DNA of 64,000 nt from Leptolinea tardivitalis (GCF_001050275.1 NZ_BBYA01000009.1:124001-188000), one strand, 5' to 3'. Positions 1 to 8,001 are shown, counted from the stretch's first letter. Translations and numbers: made by a program. The notes: generated from the letters alone by a model not told the origin.

Positions 1-312
1 CTGAAGGTAACGATAATCCGCGATTTCAAATTGGAATCGACCGCCCTGATCCTTGAATCGATCGCGGGCGGCATCCAGCATTTTGTCGGCTACATCCATC
101 AACACAAATTGAGCATTGGGGTATAAAGCATACACATGGGCTGCGAAGGAACCTGTTCCGGCACCCAGATCCAGCACCCGGATGGGTTGTTCTTTTCCAA
201 AAGGGATCACCCGGACGGCTGTTCCAAAGAGATCGGTATACCCGAGAAGGGCACGCTGCATCCAATCATCGTAGGTGGGAGTAGAAGCGTTAAAAGCCTG
301 ATCAATAGTCAT
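1..312 (-). CDS. Class I SAM-dependent methyltransferase, 5' part only
   Basis: The first 104 residues of a methyltransferase are visible; the gene runs off the left edge of the window. The start ATG (complement 310-312) is preceded by a GAGG ribosome-binding site. Residues 46-54 read RVLDLGAGTG, the glycine-rich SAM-binding motif I, and about 20 residues later comes FVLMDVADKML, the acidic end of strand beta-2 that binds the SAM ribose. The N-terminus (MTIDQAFNASTPTYDDWM) resembles small methyltransferases that modify unknown small molecules. The substrate cannot be told. Upstream at 325-342 there is a small palindrome (TATGA-ATAA-TCATA) that may be a promoter or operator element. Confidence 0.85.
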   Translation of the reverse strand, partial: MTIDQAFNASTPTYDDWMQRALLGYTDLFGTAVRVIPFGKEQPIRVLDLGAGTGSFAAHVYALYPNAQFVLMDVADKMLDAARDRFKDQGGRFQFEIADYRYLQ

Positions 313-432
313 AATAATTATCCTCTATATGAATAATCATACTGTATGCCTGAAAGCATTTCCAACAGCGTCCCGATTAAAAAGAAAAACCCGATTCAAT
401 CAGATTCTTCTCTCATGGCTAAATGTAGATGT

Positions 433-838
433 TCAGCGGATGGCTGTTTGCAATTTAGCAATGTTCCCCTCGGGATTTGTCATATAACGCCAGGTGATGG
501 ATTTATCGGTTCCCACCGGAGTGGAAACAACCTCACCAACGAGCGAGCCGCCCAGTGAGTGATTGAACCACCTTTACCGCTTCGGTGACATCGTCTACCC
601 GGAATACTATGTGGCTGAAGCCGGGGCGATTGACAGCTTTAATGCTTTCTTCACTGAAATGGTTGTAGGTGAAAATCTCAATTGTTGGACCCTGATCTCC
701 GCAGCCAGGCGACCTCAGGTGGGTGCCCTGGATGGCAGCCTGTGGAACGGCTGTCCCCTTTTTTCCAGGCCATCATCTTTCAGGTCCCGTTCAGGTGGGG
801 TGAATTCACAACCAAATGCTTTTGCATAGAATTTGGTT
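433..838 (-). pseudogene. Decayed VOC/glyoxalase-family gene
   Basis: Read on the minus strand, this stretch translates into recognisable glyoxalase/VOC sequence but in two frames. The 5' part gives TKFYAKAFGCEFTPPERD and the 3' part gives GPTIEIFTYN, then RPGFSHIVFRVDDV and ITWRYMTNPEGNIAKLQTA before a TGA at 433-435. The two parts are joined by a frameshift near 745-755, in an A/G-rich run on the minus strand. No start codon or ribosome-binding site remains at the 5' end, where the frame runs into a TAA. FSHIVFRVDDV carries the metal-ligand His expected at the start of a VOC strand. It is therefore a truncated and frameshifted relic; a sequencing error could explain the shift but not the missing start. 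Confidence 0.7.
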
Positions 839-913
839 AGTTTTCGATAAACTCAGCCAGTAGGTTGGTTCAGTGCCCGAGTCTGTCGAGGGCATCGGTT
901 TCTTGAATACCTC

Positions 914-1768
914 TTATCCGGCGTACCCACACAGAGCAATGGCACGCGGACCGGTATGCACGCCCAGCACCGGTGACACAATCGAAATGAAAATCTCTTT
1001 GGGAGAAAAATCCCGAATCACCCGTTCCATCAGCTCTTTTGCTTCCGGCAGGGCGTTGTTATGCAATACCGTGATATGCAGAGGAAGTGATGTATCAATA
1101 TGGCGGAAGAACTCTTTATACAGGTCTTCGATTGCCGCCTTGCGGGAGCGTGACGGAATGGCGGCGCCAACAGTTCCGGTTTCATGCTTGACGTAAATCA
1201 TTGGTTTGATGTGCAGGATCGAATTCAGGAATCGAGCGGCATCGGCTATCCTCCCACCGCGGGCCAGATATTCGATAGTATCGAGTGAAATGTAATATTG
1301 CATGTGACTTCGTGCCTGTTCGGCCGCCGCCAACATCTCTGTCAGGCCGCCGCCTGCTTCGCGGGCGCGGGCAGCAGCAATTACCTGCCAGCCAATTCCC
1401 ATGGAGTTGGACTTGCCATCCATAATCTTCACAGGAATAGGAGATTCTTCCGCTGCCCGGCGAGCAGATTCGATGGTTCCGCTCATGGCGCTGCTGATGG
1501 TGATAACCAGAACCTGTTCGTAACCGTCTTCTGCTGCTTTTTTGTATGCATCAAGAAACAACTTCGGGGCAGGTTGTGATGTGGTGGGACGAAGGTTTTC
1601 AGCCGCCAGCCGTTCATAAAATTCAATGGGAGTAATATCCACTCCATCGGTGAAGGTTTCACCTTTCATCACAATGGTCAGTGGAACAACGCAAATGTCA
1701 TACTGAGTAATCCATTCCCGAGGAATGTCGCAGGTGCTATCTGTAATCAGGGCTATTTTATGTTTCAT
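914..1768 (-). CDS. DegV family fatty-acid-binding protein
   Basis: A 284-residue DegV/FakB-type protein, the usual family length. These proteins bind a single fatty acid and, in Firmicutes, present it to the FakA kinase for phosphorylation before it enters phospholipid synthesis. Visible family marks are DSTCD at residues 10-14, the TSQP loop at 63-66, SSAMSGT at 92-98, which holds the Ser/Thr that contacts the carboxylate, and LARGGRI at 168-174. The ribosome-binding site is weak (GGATATTAA before ATG). No fakA-like DAK domain gene lies nearby, so the kinase partner would be elsewhere. Family assignment is firm; the ligand is inferred from the family. Confidence 0.93.
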   Translation of the reverse strand: MKHKIALITDSTCDIPREWITQYDICVVPLTIVMKGETFTDGVDITPIEFYERLAAENLRPTTSQPAPKLFLDAYKKAAEDGYEQVLVITISSAMSGTIESARRAAEESPIPVKIMDGKSNSMGIGWQVIAAARAREAGGGLTEMLAAAEQARSHMQYYISLDTIEYLARGGRIADAARFLNSILHIKPMIYVKHETGTVGAAIPSRSRKAAIEDLYKEFFRHIDTSLPLHITVLHNNALPEAKELMERVIRDFSPKEIFISIVSPVLGVHTGPRAIALCGYAG

Positions 1769-1914
1769 TTAATATCCAATCAAAAGAGATTGAATTCATT
1801 CTAAATCAGTGTCTGATATTATCAAAGGTGACATCTGGATGGTTTTTTTGAAAAATCATTAGGAATTTCGTCATAAAAACCATGAAATGCAAGGAGTTGG
1901 GCTTGAAATCCTTA

Positions 1915-2674
1915 TCAATTTCTTTGCAGGAAAAATAACGTCAATCCGTTCAATCCGAAAATGGCCAGTGTGGCCAGCAGGAAGGTGATGCCTATCCCAA
2001 GGGATGGAAGTGCCATACCTAGAATGAGATAAAAACAGGCGTACCCGGCGGAAGAGGTCACATAGCTGCGGAAATGTTTGAGAGCTGCCGCAGAGCCGTT
2101 TTGTTTATGGATGAAGATAGACATGATCAACCCGAATACCGGGAATGGGGCAATCAGTCCACTGAGCTGTGGTCCAAGAACAGCGGCAAAGCTGGTAATC
2201 CCGAATACAAACGCCGTCGCCAGCAGCATCCTCAATGGGAGATCCCATTGAGGAAGAACAGTATTCTTGAATTCTCCACCTGAACGGGGAAGAAGCCAGA
2301 AAACAATGGCGATGGTTGCTAGAATCAGAAAAAAAAGCCGGTAGCAGTGTCAGATTGAACTGGTTCAAGATAATGATTGATGCGAAAAACGCCGTAATCC
2401 CGAAGGCTGCACTGACCATCCAGTTAAATTGCAAGGCGGCATAGCTATAGACCAGACAAAAAACACATACAGAAGCCTGCCCGCCAAGGTTTCCAGCCGC
2501 CGAGGCAGCGGCAAAATCTGTCCCATGCTGCAAGGCCATAACCAGAGTTATAGGGGCAGAGGTTAATGGAAATCCAAGGAACCAACCGCTGACAGTGGAA
2601 CCCCATCTCCTCCCGGCCAGTGATATCACGGCAATGATCAGGGGAGAAAGAATCAGTTTTACTGTCAGGATCAT
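1915..2674 (-). pseudogene. Multi-spanning membrane protein, split by a frameshift
   Basis: A membrane protein of about 252 residues is encoded in two overlapping frames. The first frame starts at ATG 2672-2674 and runs through MILTVKLILSPLIIAVISL and FLGFPLTSAPITL to LLPAFF; coding sequence then continues one frame over as LILATIAIVFWLLPR and ends as LATLAIFGLNGLTLFFLQRN. The shift falls in a run of eight identical bases (A at 2329-2336 on the plus strand). Removing one base restores one continuous hydrophobic protein with about seven or eight membrane spans. The sequence resembles a widespread uncharacterised membrane family with a conserved GWF-GFPLTS-P segment. It could be a true mutation, phase-variable slippage in the homopolymer, or a sequencing error. 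Confidence 0.7.
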
Positions 2675-2735
2675 GGCAAAATCAACTGTTTATATCGATC
2701 AGGTCGATATTAATCCAGATTATTTCTAGAAATAA

Positions 2736-3773
2736 CTAATCGCTCAGGTGGCGGTGCAGCGCCAGCAGGTCTTCCACCAGGGCATATCCGGTTGGCAGTC
2801 GCCCGGCGCCAGGCCCAATTAATGTGACATCTCCCAACAATTCAGTGGTAAAGGTGATGGCATTGGTCGCCCCGCCAACCTGTGCCAGAGGATGAGTCTC
2901 GGGCAGGCACTGCGGTTTGACGCTGGCCTTGATGCCGGATGCTGTTTTCTCAACCCGGCCGATCAATTTCCAGCGTTCATTCCTGGCATGAGCCTGTTGG
3001 ATGTCATCCACAGTCAACTTTGTAATACCTTCACGTTCCACGTCTGTCATGCGGATATTGGCGCCCATCAGCAGGTTGGCCAGAATGACCACCTTGCCGG
3101 CGGCATCGAACCCTTCGACATCACCGGTGGGGTCAGCCTCGGCATATCCTTTGGCCTGGGCTTCTGCCAGCGCGTCCGCGTAAGCAGCACCCGCGTCCAT
3201 CTGAGAGAGAATGTAATTCGTTGTTCCATTGACGATTCCCTGAATACAGGTCACACCGGCTCCACTCAATAATTCCGTCCCCATTCGTAGAGACGGCGTA
3301 CCGCTCATCACGGAACCTTCCACCCCGATGGTCACTCCGCGTTTATCCGCCAGATGGTGTAATTCCTGATAGGCCAACGCGACCGGCCCCTTGTTGGTGG
3401 TGATGACATGCTTGCCGGATTGCAATGCTGCCTTCAGGTGGGTGATGGCTGGTTCGCCGGTTTTCAGATCGGTAAAACTCAACTCGGCTACCACGCTGGC
3501 ATTTGATTCATTTATGGTCTTCAAGGCATCCCAGCCTTTGAATGGAGCGGGAACGGATTCCAATGAACCAGTTTTGGCAATGGCATCCAGCAGGACGGCC
3601 GGTTTCAATCCGTCAGGATCATACAGACTTCCTTTTTGCATGTCGCTGACGGCTGTGATGACGAAATTTGCCCCGAATTCTTTCTCATATTGCGTACCAT
3701 AATCACGCAGAATCTGGGCAAAACCCTGTCCCACATTTCCAAATCCGATAAGTGCCAGGCGGTATGTTTGCAT
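2736..3773 (-). CDS. hom: Homoserine dehydrogenase
   Basis: 345 residues. It reduces aspartate semialdehyde to homoserine with NAD(P)H, the branch point to threonine, methionine and isoleucine. The Rossmann motif GFGNVG is at residues 10-15, TNKGP at 126-130, the NGTTNYIL signature at 182-189, and the AEADPTGDVEGFDAAGK block with the catalytic Lys at 211-227. It lacks the C-terminal ACT domain of the roughly 430-residue bacterial enzyme, so feedback inhibition by threonine through that domain is not expected. It stands alone, not next to thrB, thrC or an aspartokinase. The ATG has a GAGGG ribosome-binding site. Confidence 0.96.
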   Translation of the reverse strand: MQTYRLALIGFGNVGQGFAQILRDYGTQYEKEFGANFVITAVSDMQKGSLYDPDGLKPAVLLDAIAKTGSLESVPAPFKGWDALKTINESNASVVAELSFTDLKTGEPAITHLKAALQSGKHVITTNKGPVALAYQELHHLADKRGVTIGVEGSVMSGTPSLRMGTELLSGAGVTCIQGIVNGTTNYILSQMDAGAAYADALAEAQAKGYAEADPTGDVEGFDAAGKVVILANLLMGANIRMTDVEREGITKLTVDDIQQAHARNERWKLIGRVEKTASGIKASVKPQCLPETHPLAQVGGATNAITFTTELLGDVTLIGPGAGRLPTGYALVEDLLALHRHLSD

Positions 3774-3805
3774 AGTATTATCCCTCGAAGATGACAGATT
3801 TACCC

Positions 3806-3811
3806 ATTATA
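3806..3811 (-). promoter_or_regulatory. Candidate -10 box for hom
   Basis: On the minus strand the sequence reads TATAAT, 33 bases before the hom start codon. It is preceded by a short hairpin (GGAGA-GCCGCA-TCTCC). No good -35 hexamer stands at the standard spacing, so this is a modest call. Confidence 0.45.
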
Positions 3812-3841
3812 AGGGAGATGCGGCTCTCCATAGCACGTAAA

Positions 3842-3878
3842 ATAAAAAAAAGGCGGAGTGTTCCTGCTCACTCCGCCT
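3842..3878 (-). terminator. Rho-independent terminator
   Basis: A perfect 10-bp stem (AGGCGGAGTG / CACTCCGCCT, 3851-3860 and 3869-3878) with an 8-base loop, followed on the minus strand by eight T. It ends the transcript of the gene at 3898-4383. Confidence 0.9.
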
Positions 3879-3897
3879 CCTGTATGACTGTGATGGA

Positions 3898-4383
3898 TCA
3901 ATCGGTATCCGCTTGATCCAGGCAGGGACAATCATACCGGTTACCCTGGAATGAGGATCTTCTTCCCATGCCAAAGCCGCGCTGTTTCATCCAATCGGCC
4001 TGGTCCTGGGTAATCGTTCCATCTTTTACCGCCTGATCAATGACCTGGGTGCGGACATCGTTCATCATTGTTGTGAAATTTTCTGCCGTGATCCCTTTTG
4101 AAACCGCGATCTGGTACATGGATTCACCTTTATTCAGGCGGGATTCCAGATCATTGGCAGACATATTCAATTTTTCTGCCATTGCGGCCGTCATTTTGTC
4201 ATCCAGGAGACCGCCATCATACGAATAACCGCGTCCGCCCATCATCCAGCCGCGGCTGCCCATCATTCCAAATCCATTGAACCGGCTATTATTAAATTGT
4301 GAATTGGCAAACCAGTATCCAACGGCTCCGAAAAGGACGAATAACACAATCCCGGTGGCAGCACCAATAAGTATTTTCTTCAT
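3898..4383 (-). CDS. Small membrane-anchored protein, DUF2680-like
   Basis: 161 residues with one N-terminal membrane segment (about residues 4-23, ILIGAATGIVLFVLFGAVGY), then a Gly/Met/Arg-rich stretch and a helical domain (KMTAAMAEKLNMSANDLESR onward) ending in a Gln/Gly-rich tail. The helical part has the pattern ITAENFTTMM then DGTITQDQADWMKQRG seen in DUF2680/YckD-like exported proteins of bacteria. The start at 4383 is chosen because AAGGA stands five bases before that ATG; an in-frame GTG four codons upstream lacks a well-placed ribosome-binding site. The protein most likely sits outside the membrane. Its function is unknown. Confidence 0.7.
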   Translation of the reverse strand: MKKILIGAATGIVLFVLFGAVGYWFANSQFNNSRFNGFGMMGSRGWMMGGRGYSYDGGLLDDKMTAAMAEKLNMSANDLESRLNKGESMYQIAVSKGITAENFTTMMNDVRTQVIDQAVKDGTITQDQADWMKQRGFGMGRRSSFQGNRYDCPCLDQADTD

Positions 4384-4626
4384 TTTTTCCTTCACTTTCC
4401 AAATTTTTTAGGTTTTGAGTTCCTGTTATTGGAAATAGTAGCCGGGTTATGTGAAGAAATTATGAAGAATGAGAAATATATTCAAACTGCTGAATCATGG
4501 AGTGTTATAAATCGTCATGGAATTATGGAGAATTATGGAGATTGTCCACAAAGCGAACTTTGCAGTTGCAGAATTAATCAAAAATCCCGAAACTGTTATT
4601 GTGAATCGATGAGCAAAGAGGTAATC

Positions 4627-4968
4627 ATGGGAATGCAGGCAATCAGTTCAATATCTTCAAGCGGAATTTCTGCAACAGCGCAGGCTTTGACTCAACGTGT
4701 GTCTTCAGGCAACAAAACTGGTGGAGGAGGTGGAGCGGCTAAAACCAGTTCTGCCTCTGGAAGCAGTTCTTCCTCTGAAAGTTCAACAACCTATGACCCC
4801 ATGGATTTGAATAAAGATGGTATTGTATCTCCAAGTGAAAGGGCAATCTATCTGCTCAGACATCCGGAAAAAGCCAATAACCAGAACAATGCGCAGACCT
4901 ATTCAAGCCAGGGAACACAGACTGATCAGACGACCAGCCTGAGTGGTTTGATCAATTTATCTGCCTGA
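4627..4968 (+). CDS. Small Ser/Gly-rich protein with one EF-hand-like loop
   Basis: 113 residues starting at ATG 4627, which has AGAGG seven bases upstream; the open frame extends further 5' but the upstream part has poor coding character and no ribosome-binding site. The N-terminus (MGMQAISSISSSGISATAQA then LTQR) is followed by a low-complexity Gly/Ser region and then DPMDLNKDGIVSPSERAIYL, a dockerin/EF-hand-type calcium loop (D-x-N-x-D-G-x-V-x-x-x-E). It ends LSGLINLSA. There is no signal peptide. The next gene (5196-5513) shares its N-terminal pattern and C-terminal ending, so the two are probably diverged paralogues. The role is unknown; calcium binding is inferred from the loop. Confidence 0.6.
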   Translation: MGMQAISSISSSGISATAQALTQRVSSGNKTGGGGGAAKTSSASGSSSSSESSTTYDPMDLNKDGIVSPSERAIYLLRHPEKANNQNNAQTYSSQGTQTDQTTSLSGLINLSA

Positions 4969-4989
4969 TTTGAAATAAACAACCCAATG

Positions 4990-5043
4990 ATCCTCGAACC
5001 CTTCGGCGAGGATTGCTTCACATTACCTCTCCTGATCAGGAGA
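4990..5043. other. Two hairpins between the paralogous small genes
   Basis: 4990-5013 forms a 7-bp stem (ATCCTCG / CGAGGAT). 5028-5043 is a perfect 16-bp palindrome (TCTCCTGATCAGGAGA). Neither is followed by a T tract; they may help stabilise or process the transcript. Confidence 0.5.
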
Positions 5044-5047
5044 AATG

Positions 5048-5080
5048 AACACCCTTCCGCCAAAGGGTGTTTCATTTTCT
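5048..5080 (+). terminator. Probable terminator after the EF-hand gene
   Basis: A 9-bp stem AACACCCTT / AAGGGTGTT (5048-5056 and 5063-5071) with a six-base loop, followed by TCATTTTCT. This separates the two small paralogous genes into different transcripts. Confidence 0.7.
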
Positions 5081-5195
5081 AAAAACACTGTTCTTTGTGG
5101 CACGAATCGTGTAAATTTAATGGAATAGTGGAGTTCTTTCAGGTGATTTGGTTGGTATAATCAATAAAGAAACCAGAATCACAGGCGGGGTTTAG

Positions 5196-5513
5196 GTGGA
5201 GATTCGGGCTATTACAAGGGTAAATTCTTACAGTCCCTCTGTTACAGCGCTGGGAGTAACACAACGGTTGGCTGCCGGCGTCAAACCTGATAGAGGCGGG
5301 ACGGTAGTTTTGCCTTCTGATTCCTCCACGGCTATCATTGTTTACAACCAACCAGAACTTCAGACAAGAAAATCCTTCACAAATCGGGATCTTCTGCAAC
5401 AACTTTCCAGTGCTGATACACTGGAGGATGATTCAACATTGCAGGCACTCCTGAATCTGGCTGAAGATGAATATGCCGGAGGATTTTTCGGCATCATTGA
5501 TCTGTATGCCTGA
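5196..5513 (+). CDS. Small protein related to the preceding EF-hand gene
   Basis: 105 residues from a GTG start at 5196, with GGGG a few bases upstream. The N-terminus MEIRAITRVNSYSPSVTALG then VTQRLAAGVK matches the preceding protein in the pattern M-x3-AI-x4-S-x3-S-x-TA-x3-TQR-x3-G-x-K, and the C-terminus FFGIIDLYA matches its LSGLINLSA. The middle is different: it has no calcium loop but a segment NRDLLQQLSSADTLEDDSTL. There is no signal peptide or membrane segment. The conserved ends and variable middle suggest both proteins are recognised or assembled by the same machinery. Function unknown. Confidence 0.55.
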   Translation: MEIRAITRVNSYSPSVTALGVTQRLAAGVKPDRGGTVVLPSDSSTAIIVYNQPELQTRKSFTNRDLLQQLSSADTLEDDSTLQALLNLAEDEYAGGFFGIIDLYA

Positions 5514-5739
5514 TGGTCTGGTTTTGCCTTCAAATAAATCAAAAACCACCCCCTCTTTCATCTCCCCCATTTTTCCGAAACAAGAAGAATGGGGGAGAAA
5601 AATATCACTTAAAAAGTTCCTTGTACCTCTTAAAAGGTGTAAATGCAGTCTTCCGATAGAGACCGAAGAGGTGCCATTGAAAAAATTGGCCTTAAATGAA
5701 ATCAATCTGTAAAGCAGCACCTGGAATCAGGTGTGTTGT
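5514..5739. other. Intergenic stretch with one long hairpin
   Basis: About 225 bases with no convincing gene. It contains a perfect 10-bp stem TCTCCCCCAT / ATGGGGGAGA (5561-5570 and 5589-5598) with an 18-base loop. The hairpin lacks a T tract on either strand, so it is at best a weak terminator for the gene before it. Confidence 0.5.
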
Positions 5740-5740
5740 T

Positions 5741-5780
5741 AAAATGAAAAGAGGCGTCCTGATATTTATCAGAACGCCTT
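5741..5780 (-). terminator. Rho-independent terminator of the VOC gene
   Basis: Inverted repeat AGGCGTTCTGATA / TATCAGGACGCCT, read on the minus strand at about 5752-5779, followed by CTTTTCATTTT. Confidence 0.85.
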
Positions 5781-5796
5781 CCGGGTCTTTTCTTTT

Positions 5797-6207
5797 CTAT
5801 CCCTCTTTGGGACCGGTATAAACTACTTCCATCAATAACCGGTCAGGGGTTTCAAACATTACCTGGTAGTAGGTGGAACCCGGACCGCTGAATTCAGGGC
5901 GGTGACGGGGTGTTTCAAACAGGGCCGGAATGCCGCGTTTTTTGAGATAATCCACGGCTTCATCAACATCAGCCTGTTTCTTAACACCGATGCCAATATG
6001 GTTGACACCCACTCCATCATAATCATTGGCATGGTCTTTCAATGGAGCACCGAACCACAGGCTGCCGCCATTTTCATCGCCAACACCCAGCATGTTCGGA
6101 TCGTCATAGAGCACAGCCCATCCCAGAAAAGTGAACAGGTCTTTGTAGAACCCGAGGTTCTTAACGTCAACCCATGCGACAATGTGACTGAAAGTCGATT
6201 TTTCCAT
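5797..6207 (-). CDS. VOC (glyoxalase/bleomycin resistance) family protein
   Basis: 136 residues, the normal length for a two-motif VOC protein. Visible are FSHIVAWVDVKNLGFYKDLF at the N-terminus, with the first metal-ligand His at 8, and GVGVNHIGIGVKK at about 65-77, the start of the second beta-alpha-beta-beta-beta unit, then YYQVMFETPDRLLMEVVY with the Glu ligand near the end. The substrate is unknown; the family ranges from glyoxalases to dioxygenases. It is the intact counterpart of the relic at 433-838. It has its own terminator and a striking palindrome just upstream, so it is probably a monocistronic, regulated gene. Confidence 0.85.
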   Translation of the reverse strand: MEKSTFSHIVAWVDVKNLGFYKDLFTFLGWAVLYDDPNMLGVGDENGGSLWFGAPLKDHANDYDGVGVNHIGIGVKKQADVDEAVDYLKKRGIPALFETPRHRPEFSGPGSTYYQVMFETPDRLLMEVVYTGPKEG

Positions 6208-6234
6208 TACGCTCTCCTTGATAAAAATGAAAAC

Positions 6235-6275
6235 AGAACATATGTATTATATAATTATAATAATATATATGTTCT
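6235..6275. promoter_or_regulatory. AT-rich 41-bp palindrome upstream of the VOC gene
   Basis: AGAACATAT at the left end is mirrored by ATATGTTCT at the right end, and the centre is nearly all A and T with further symmetry. It lies 28-68 bases before the VOC start codon, where an operator overlapping the promoter would be. It resembles a repressor site (MarR or PadR style spacing), but no regulator gene is adjacent. Confidence 0.6.
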
Positions 6276-6312
6276 ATATTGTCAATAGATGAACCAATCG
6301 CAAAGCGAATAA

Positions 6313-7326
6313 TTAACCGAACTGCCTGATCACGCGCAATGCCCTCAGCGTAACCCACTCGTTCGGTTTATTCATCCGGCCGAAATTACCCCAGGTCTTG
6401 CTGCCGTAGTTGTATTCCAGGTTCCATCTGCCCTGTTCATCCTGTTTGGAGAGGATGAATTCAATCAAAGATTTCATGCGGGGATCTGATCCGTAACCCA
6501 GGGCGGTTAACGCTTCAGCCACCTGCAAGAGATCGGTGATGTAGAATACGGGGAAGCCGAAATCCCACCAATCCCTGTTGGGTTTGCCTTCCGTCGCCCG
6601 CGGATAGTCAGCGGTTACCGGGTCGATGCTGAAGAAGAAGTCAACACCCTGCTGGATGGCCTGCTGCAGTAATGGAGTCCGCTCACTTGCCGGGATCTGG
6701 GCAGCGGCCATCATAATTTTGACGGCGCCCCATGCACAGGGGAGCTTGTTGTTCGCCCCGCAGGCAAAATTGGGGCCGCATTTATAAGCGTAATACCGCA
6801 TTTCGGCTTTCTTTTCTGTCATTGGGGCCAGGCCTTCACCGGTGACGGTTCGGGCGATCCAATCATAGGCCAGATCAAGGCGGGGATCCGTGCAGCCCAT
6901 CTGTTTTAACGCCCAGCACAGGTTGCCCTGCAGGCAATCAATTGTGCCTGAGGGTTTACCGTTGTATGACATTTGTCCGTTGCAAGCCATGGTGTTGTTC
7001 AAGACGTACTGGCAGGCCTGCCCAATGCGTGGATCGTCATCGATATCTGCCCCCAATTGTCCCAACAAAGTCACCGACCAGACTGTCGAGCGGTACTTGG
7101 GGCCGTATCCGGGACCGGCTTTCTGCCAGTAACCGTCTCCCACCATTTTGGAGAGAACCAGGGCGATGGTTCCCGTTGTGCAAGCCTCTTTCCGGGCTGA
7201 CTTGCGTTCAGGGTCATCCTTTGGCCTGTCCAGCAGGTCACCCAGCGCCATATTGCGGACTTCTGGAATGGGGGAATTCACCAGCCATGATAGAGAATCC
7301 CCGTTGATTTTGTCAGTCCAGCGCAT
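6313..7326 (-). CDS. Alpha/alpha-toroid (prenyltransferase/squalene-cyclase-like) protein
   Basis: 337 residues made of repeated two-helix units as in terpene cyclase and protein prenyltransferase beta-subunit folds: QACQYVLNNT, LDLAYDWIARTV, LIEFILSKQDEQGRWNLEYN and GRMNKPNEWVTLRALRVIRQ are typical repeat pieces (helix, then Q/E-G-x-W). Cysteines at CGPNFACGANNKLPCAWGA could bind metal. The DxDD motif of squalene cyclases is not present, so it is probably not a cyclase. Close relatives are often mislabelled as nitrogen fixation NifH in databases; nothing here supports that. The start has a strong purine-rich GAGAGGAAGAG ribosome-binding site. Function unknown. Confidence 0.75.
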   Translation of the reverse strand: MRWTDKINGDSLSWLVNSPIPEVRNMALGDLLDRPKDDPERKSARKEACTTGTIALVLSKMVGDGYWQKAGPGYGPKYRSTVWSVTLLGQLGADIDDDPRIGQACQYVLNNTMACNGQMSYNGKPSGTIDCLQGNLCWALKQMGCTDPRLDLAYDWIARTVTGEGLAPMTEKKAEMRYYAYKCGPNFACGANNKLPCAWGAVKIMMAAAQIPASERTPLLQQAIQQGVDFFFSIDPVTADYPRATEGKPNRDWWDFGFPVFYITDLLQVAEALTALGYGSDPRMKSLIEFILSKQDEQGRWNLEYNYGSKTWGNFGRMNKPNEWVTLRALRVIRQFG

Positions 7327-7425
7327 ATTTCTCTTCCTCTCTCCCCCAACAACGGGTCATCCGCATGCTTTATATAGCAAATATATTCTACAACTAACTG
7401 CGTTGAACTTCAATGGGGTGATTGA

Positions 7426-8001
7426 TTGGTTGATTATGTACTTGTGCTCTCTACCGGGGTAGATCACAGGTTTCCAGGATTTCTTTTCGTTATCGGCTGT
7501 GCTCTGGCAGGCTGCCTGTTGGGGTATCTGATGGCGACGTTGGGACAGAATCCGGACAGAACCCGATGGCAGCAGCTTCCCCCAACTCCGCAACCAGCTT
7601 CCTGGATCATTGAAATTGGTTCGTATGGAGCGGAAACGCACAGTATCACCGTGGAAACGGCATCCGGGGATCAATATGATTGTTACGGAACCTGACCGTC
7701 TGTATGGAACCGTGTTGAATCCAGAAAGACACGATATGGACCAACCTGTTCACAGATCGGAAGCACCCTGTTTGATACCTTATCCGCCCAACGGATGGAT
7801 TGCGCCTGTGAGTCGCAATTTGAATGGACAACGGAATATTACTATGCCGCTCTCCTGGAGGACGGTTCCCTGTGGCGCTGGCATTTCCATTATGGTCTTG
7901 ACACAATAGTGGATTCCTCGGGCAAAGGTTTACTGGCAGGTTTGATCATCGGCATGCTCGGACTGTTTTTCTGGAAATACCGCAGAAAAACGGCGTATTG
8001 A
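7426..8001 (+). pseudogene. Two-span membrane protein gene interrupted by one in-frame TGA
   Basis: A single frame stays open on both sides of one TGA at 7693-7695; read through it would encode about 190 residues. Part one has a membrane span (FPGFLFVIGCALAGCLLGYL) and continues WQQLPPTP to ASGDQYDCYGT; part two continues from PSVWNRVESRK through DCACESQF and GSLWRWHFHYG to a second span, GLLAGLIIGMLGLFFWKYR. This layout (N-terminal span, LP-x-PP, SG-x-x-Y-x-C, W-rich extracellular part, C-terminal span) is recurrent in Anaerolineae membrane proteins, as far as I recall. The likely start is TTG 7426, a guess. TGA is used as a normal stop by neighbours, so recoding is unlikely and this is probably a recent nonsense mutation. 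Confidence 0.6.

Noticed and set aside
5433-5720. Overlapping frames on both strands after the second small paralogue
   Set aside because: They overlap the better supported gene, have no ribosome-binding sites and show no family resemblance.
7693-7695. UGA recoding as an amino acid
   Set aside because: Neighbouring genes end normally in TGA (for example the MFS gene at 32906), and there is no selenocysteine-type hairpin that I can see.
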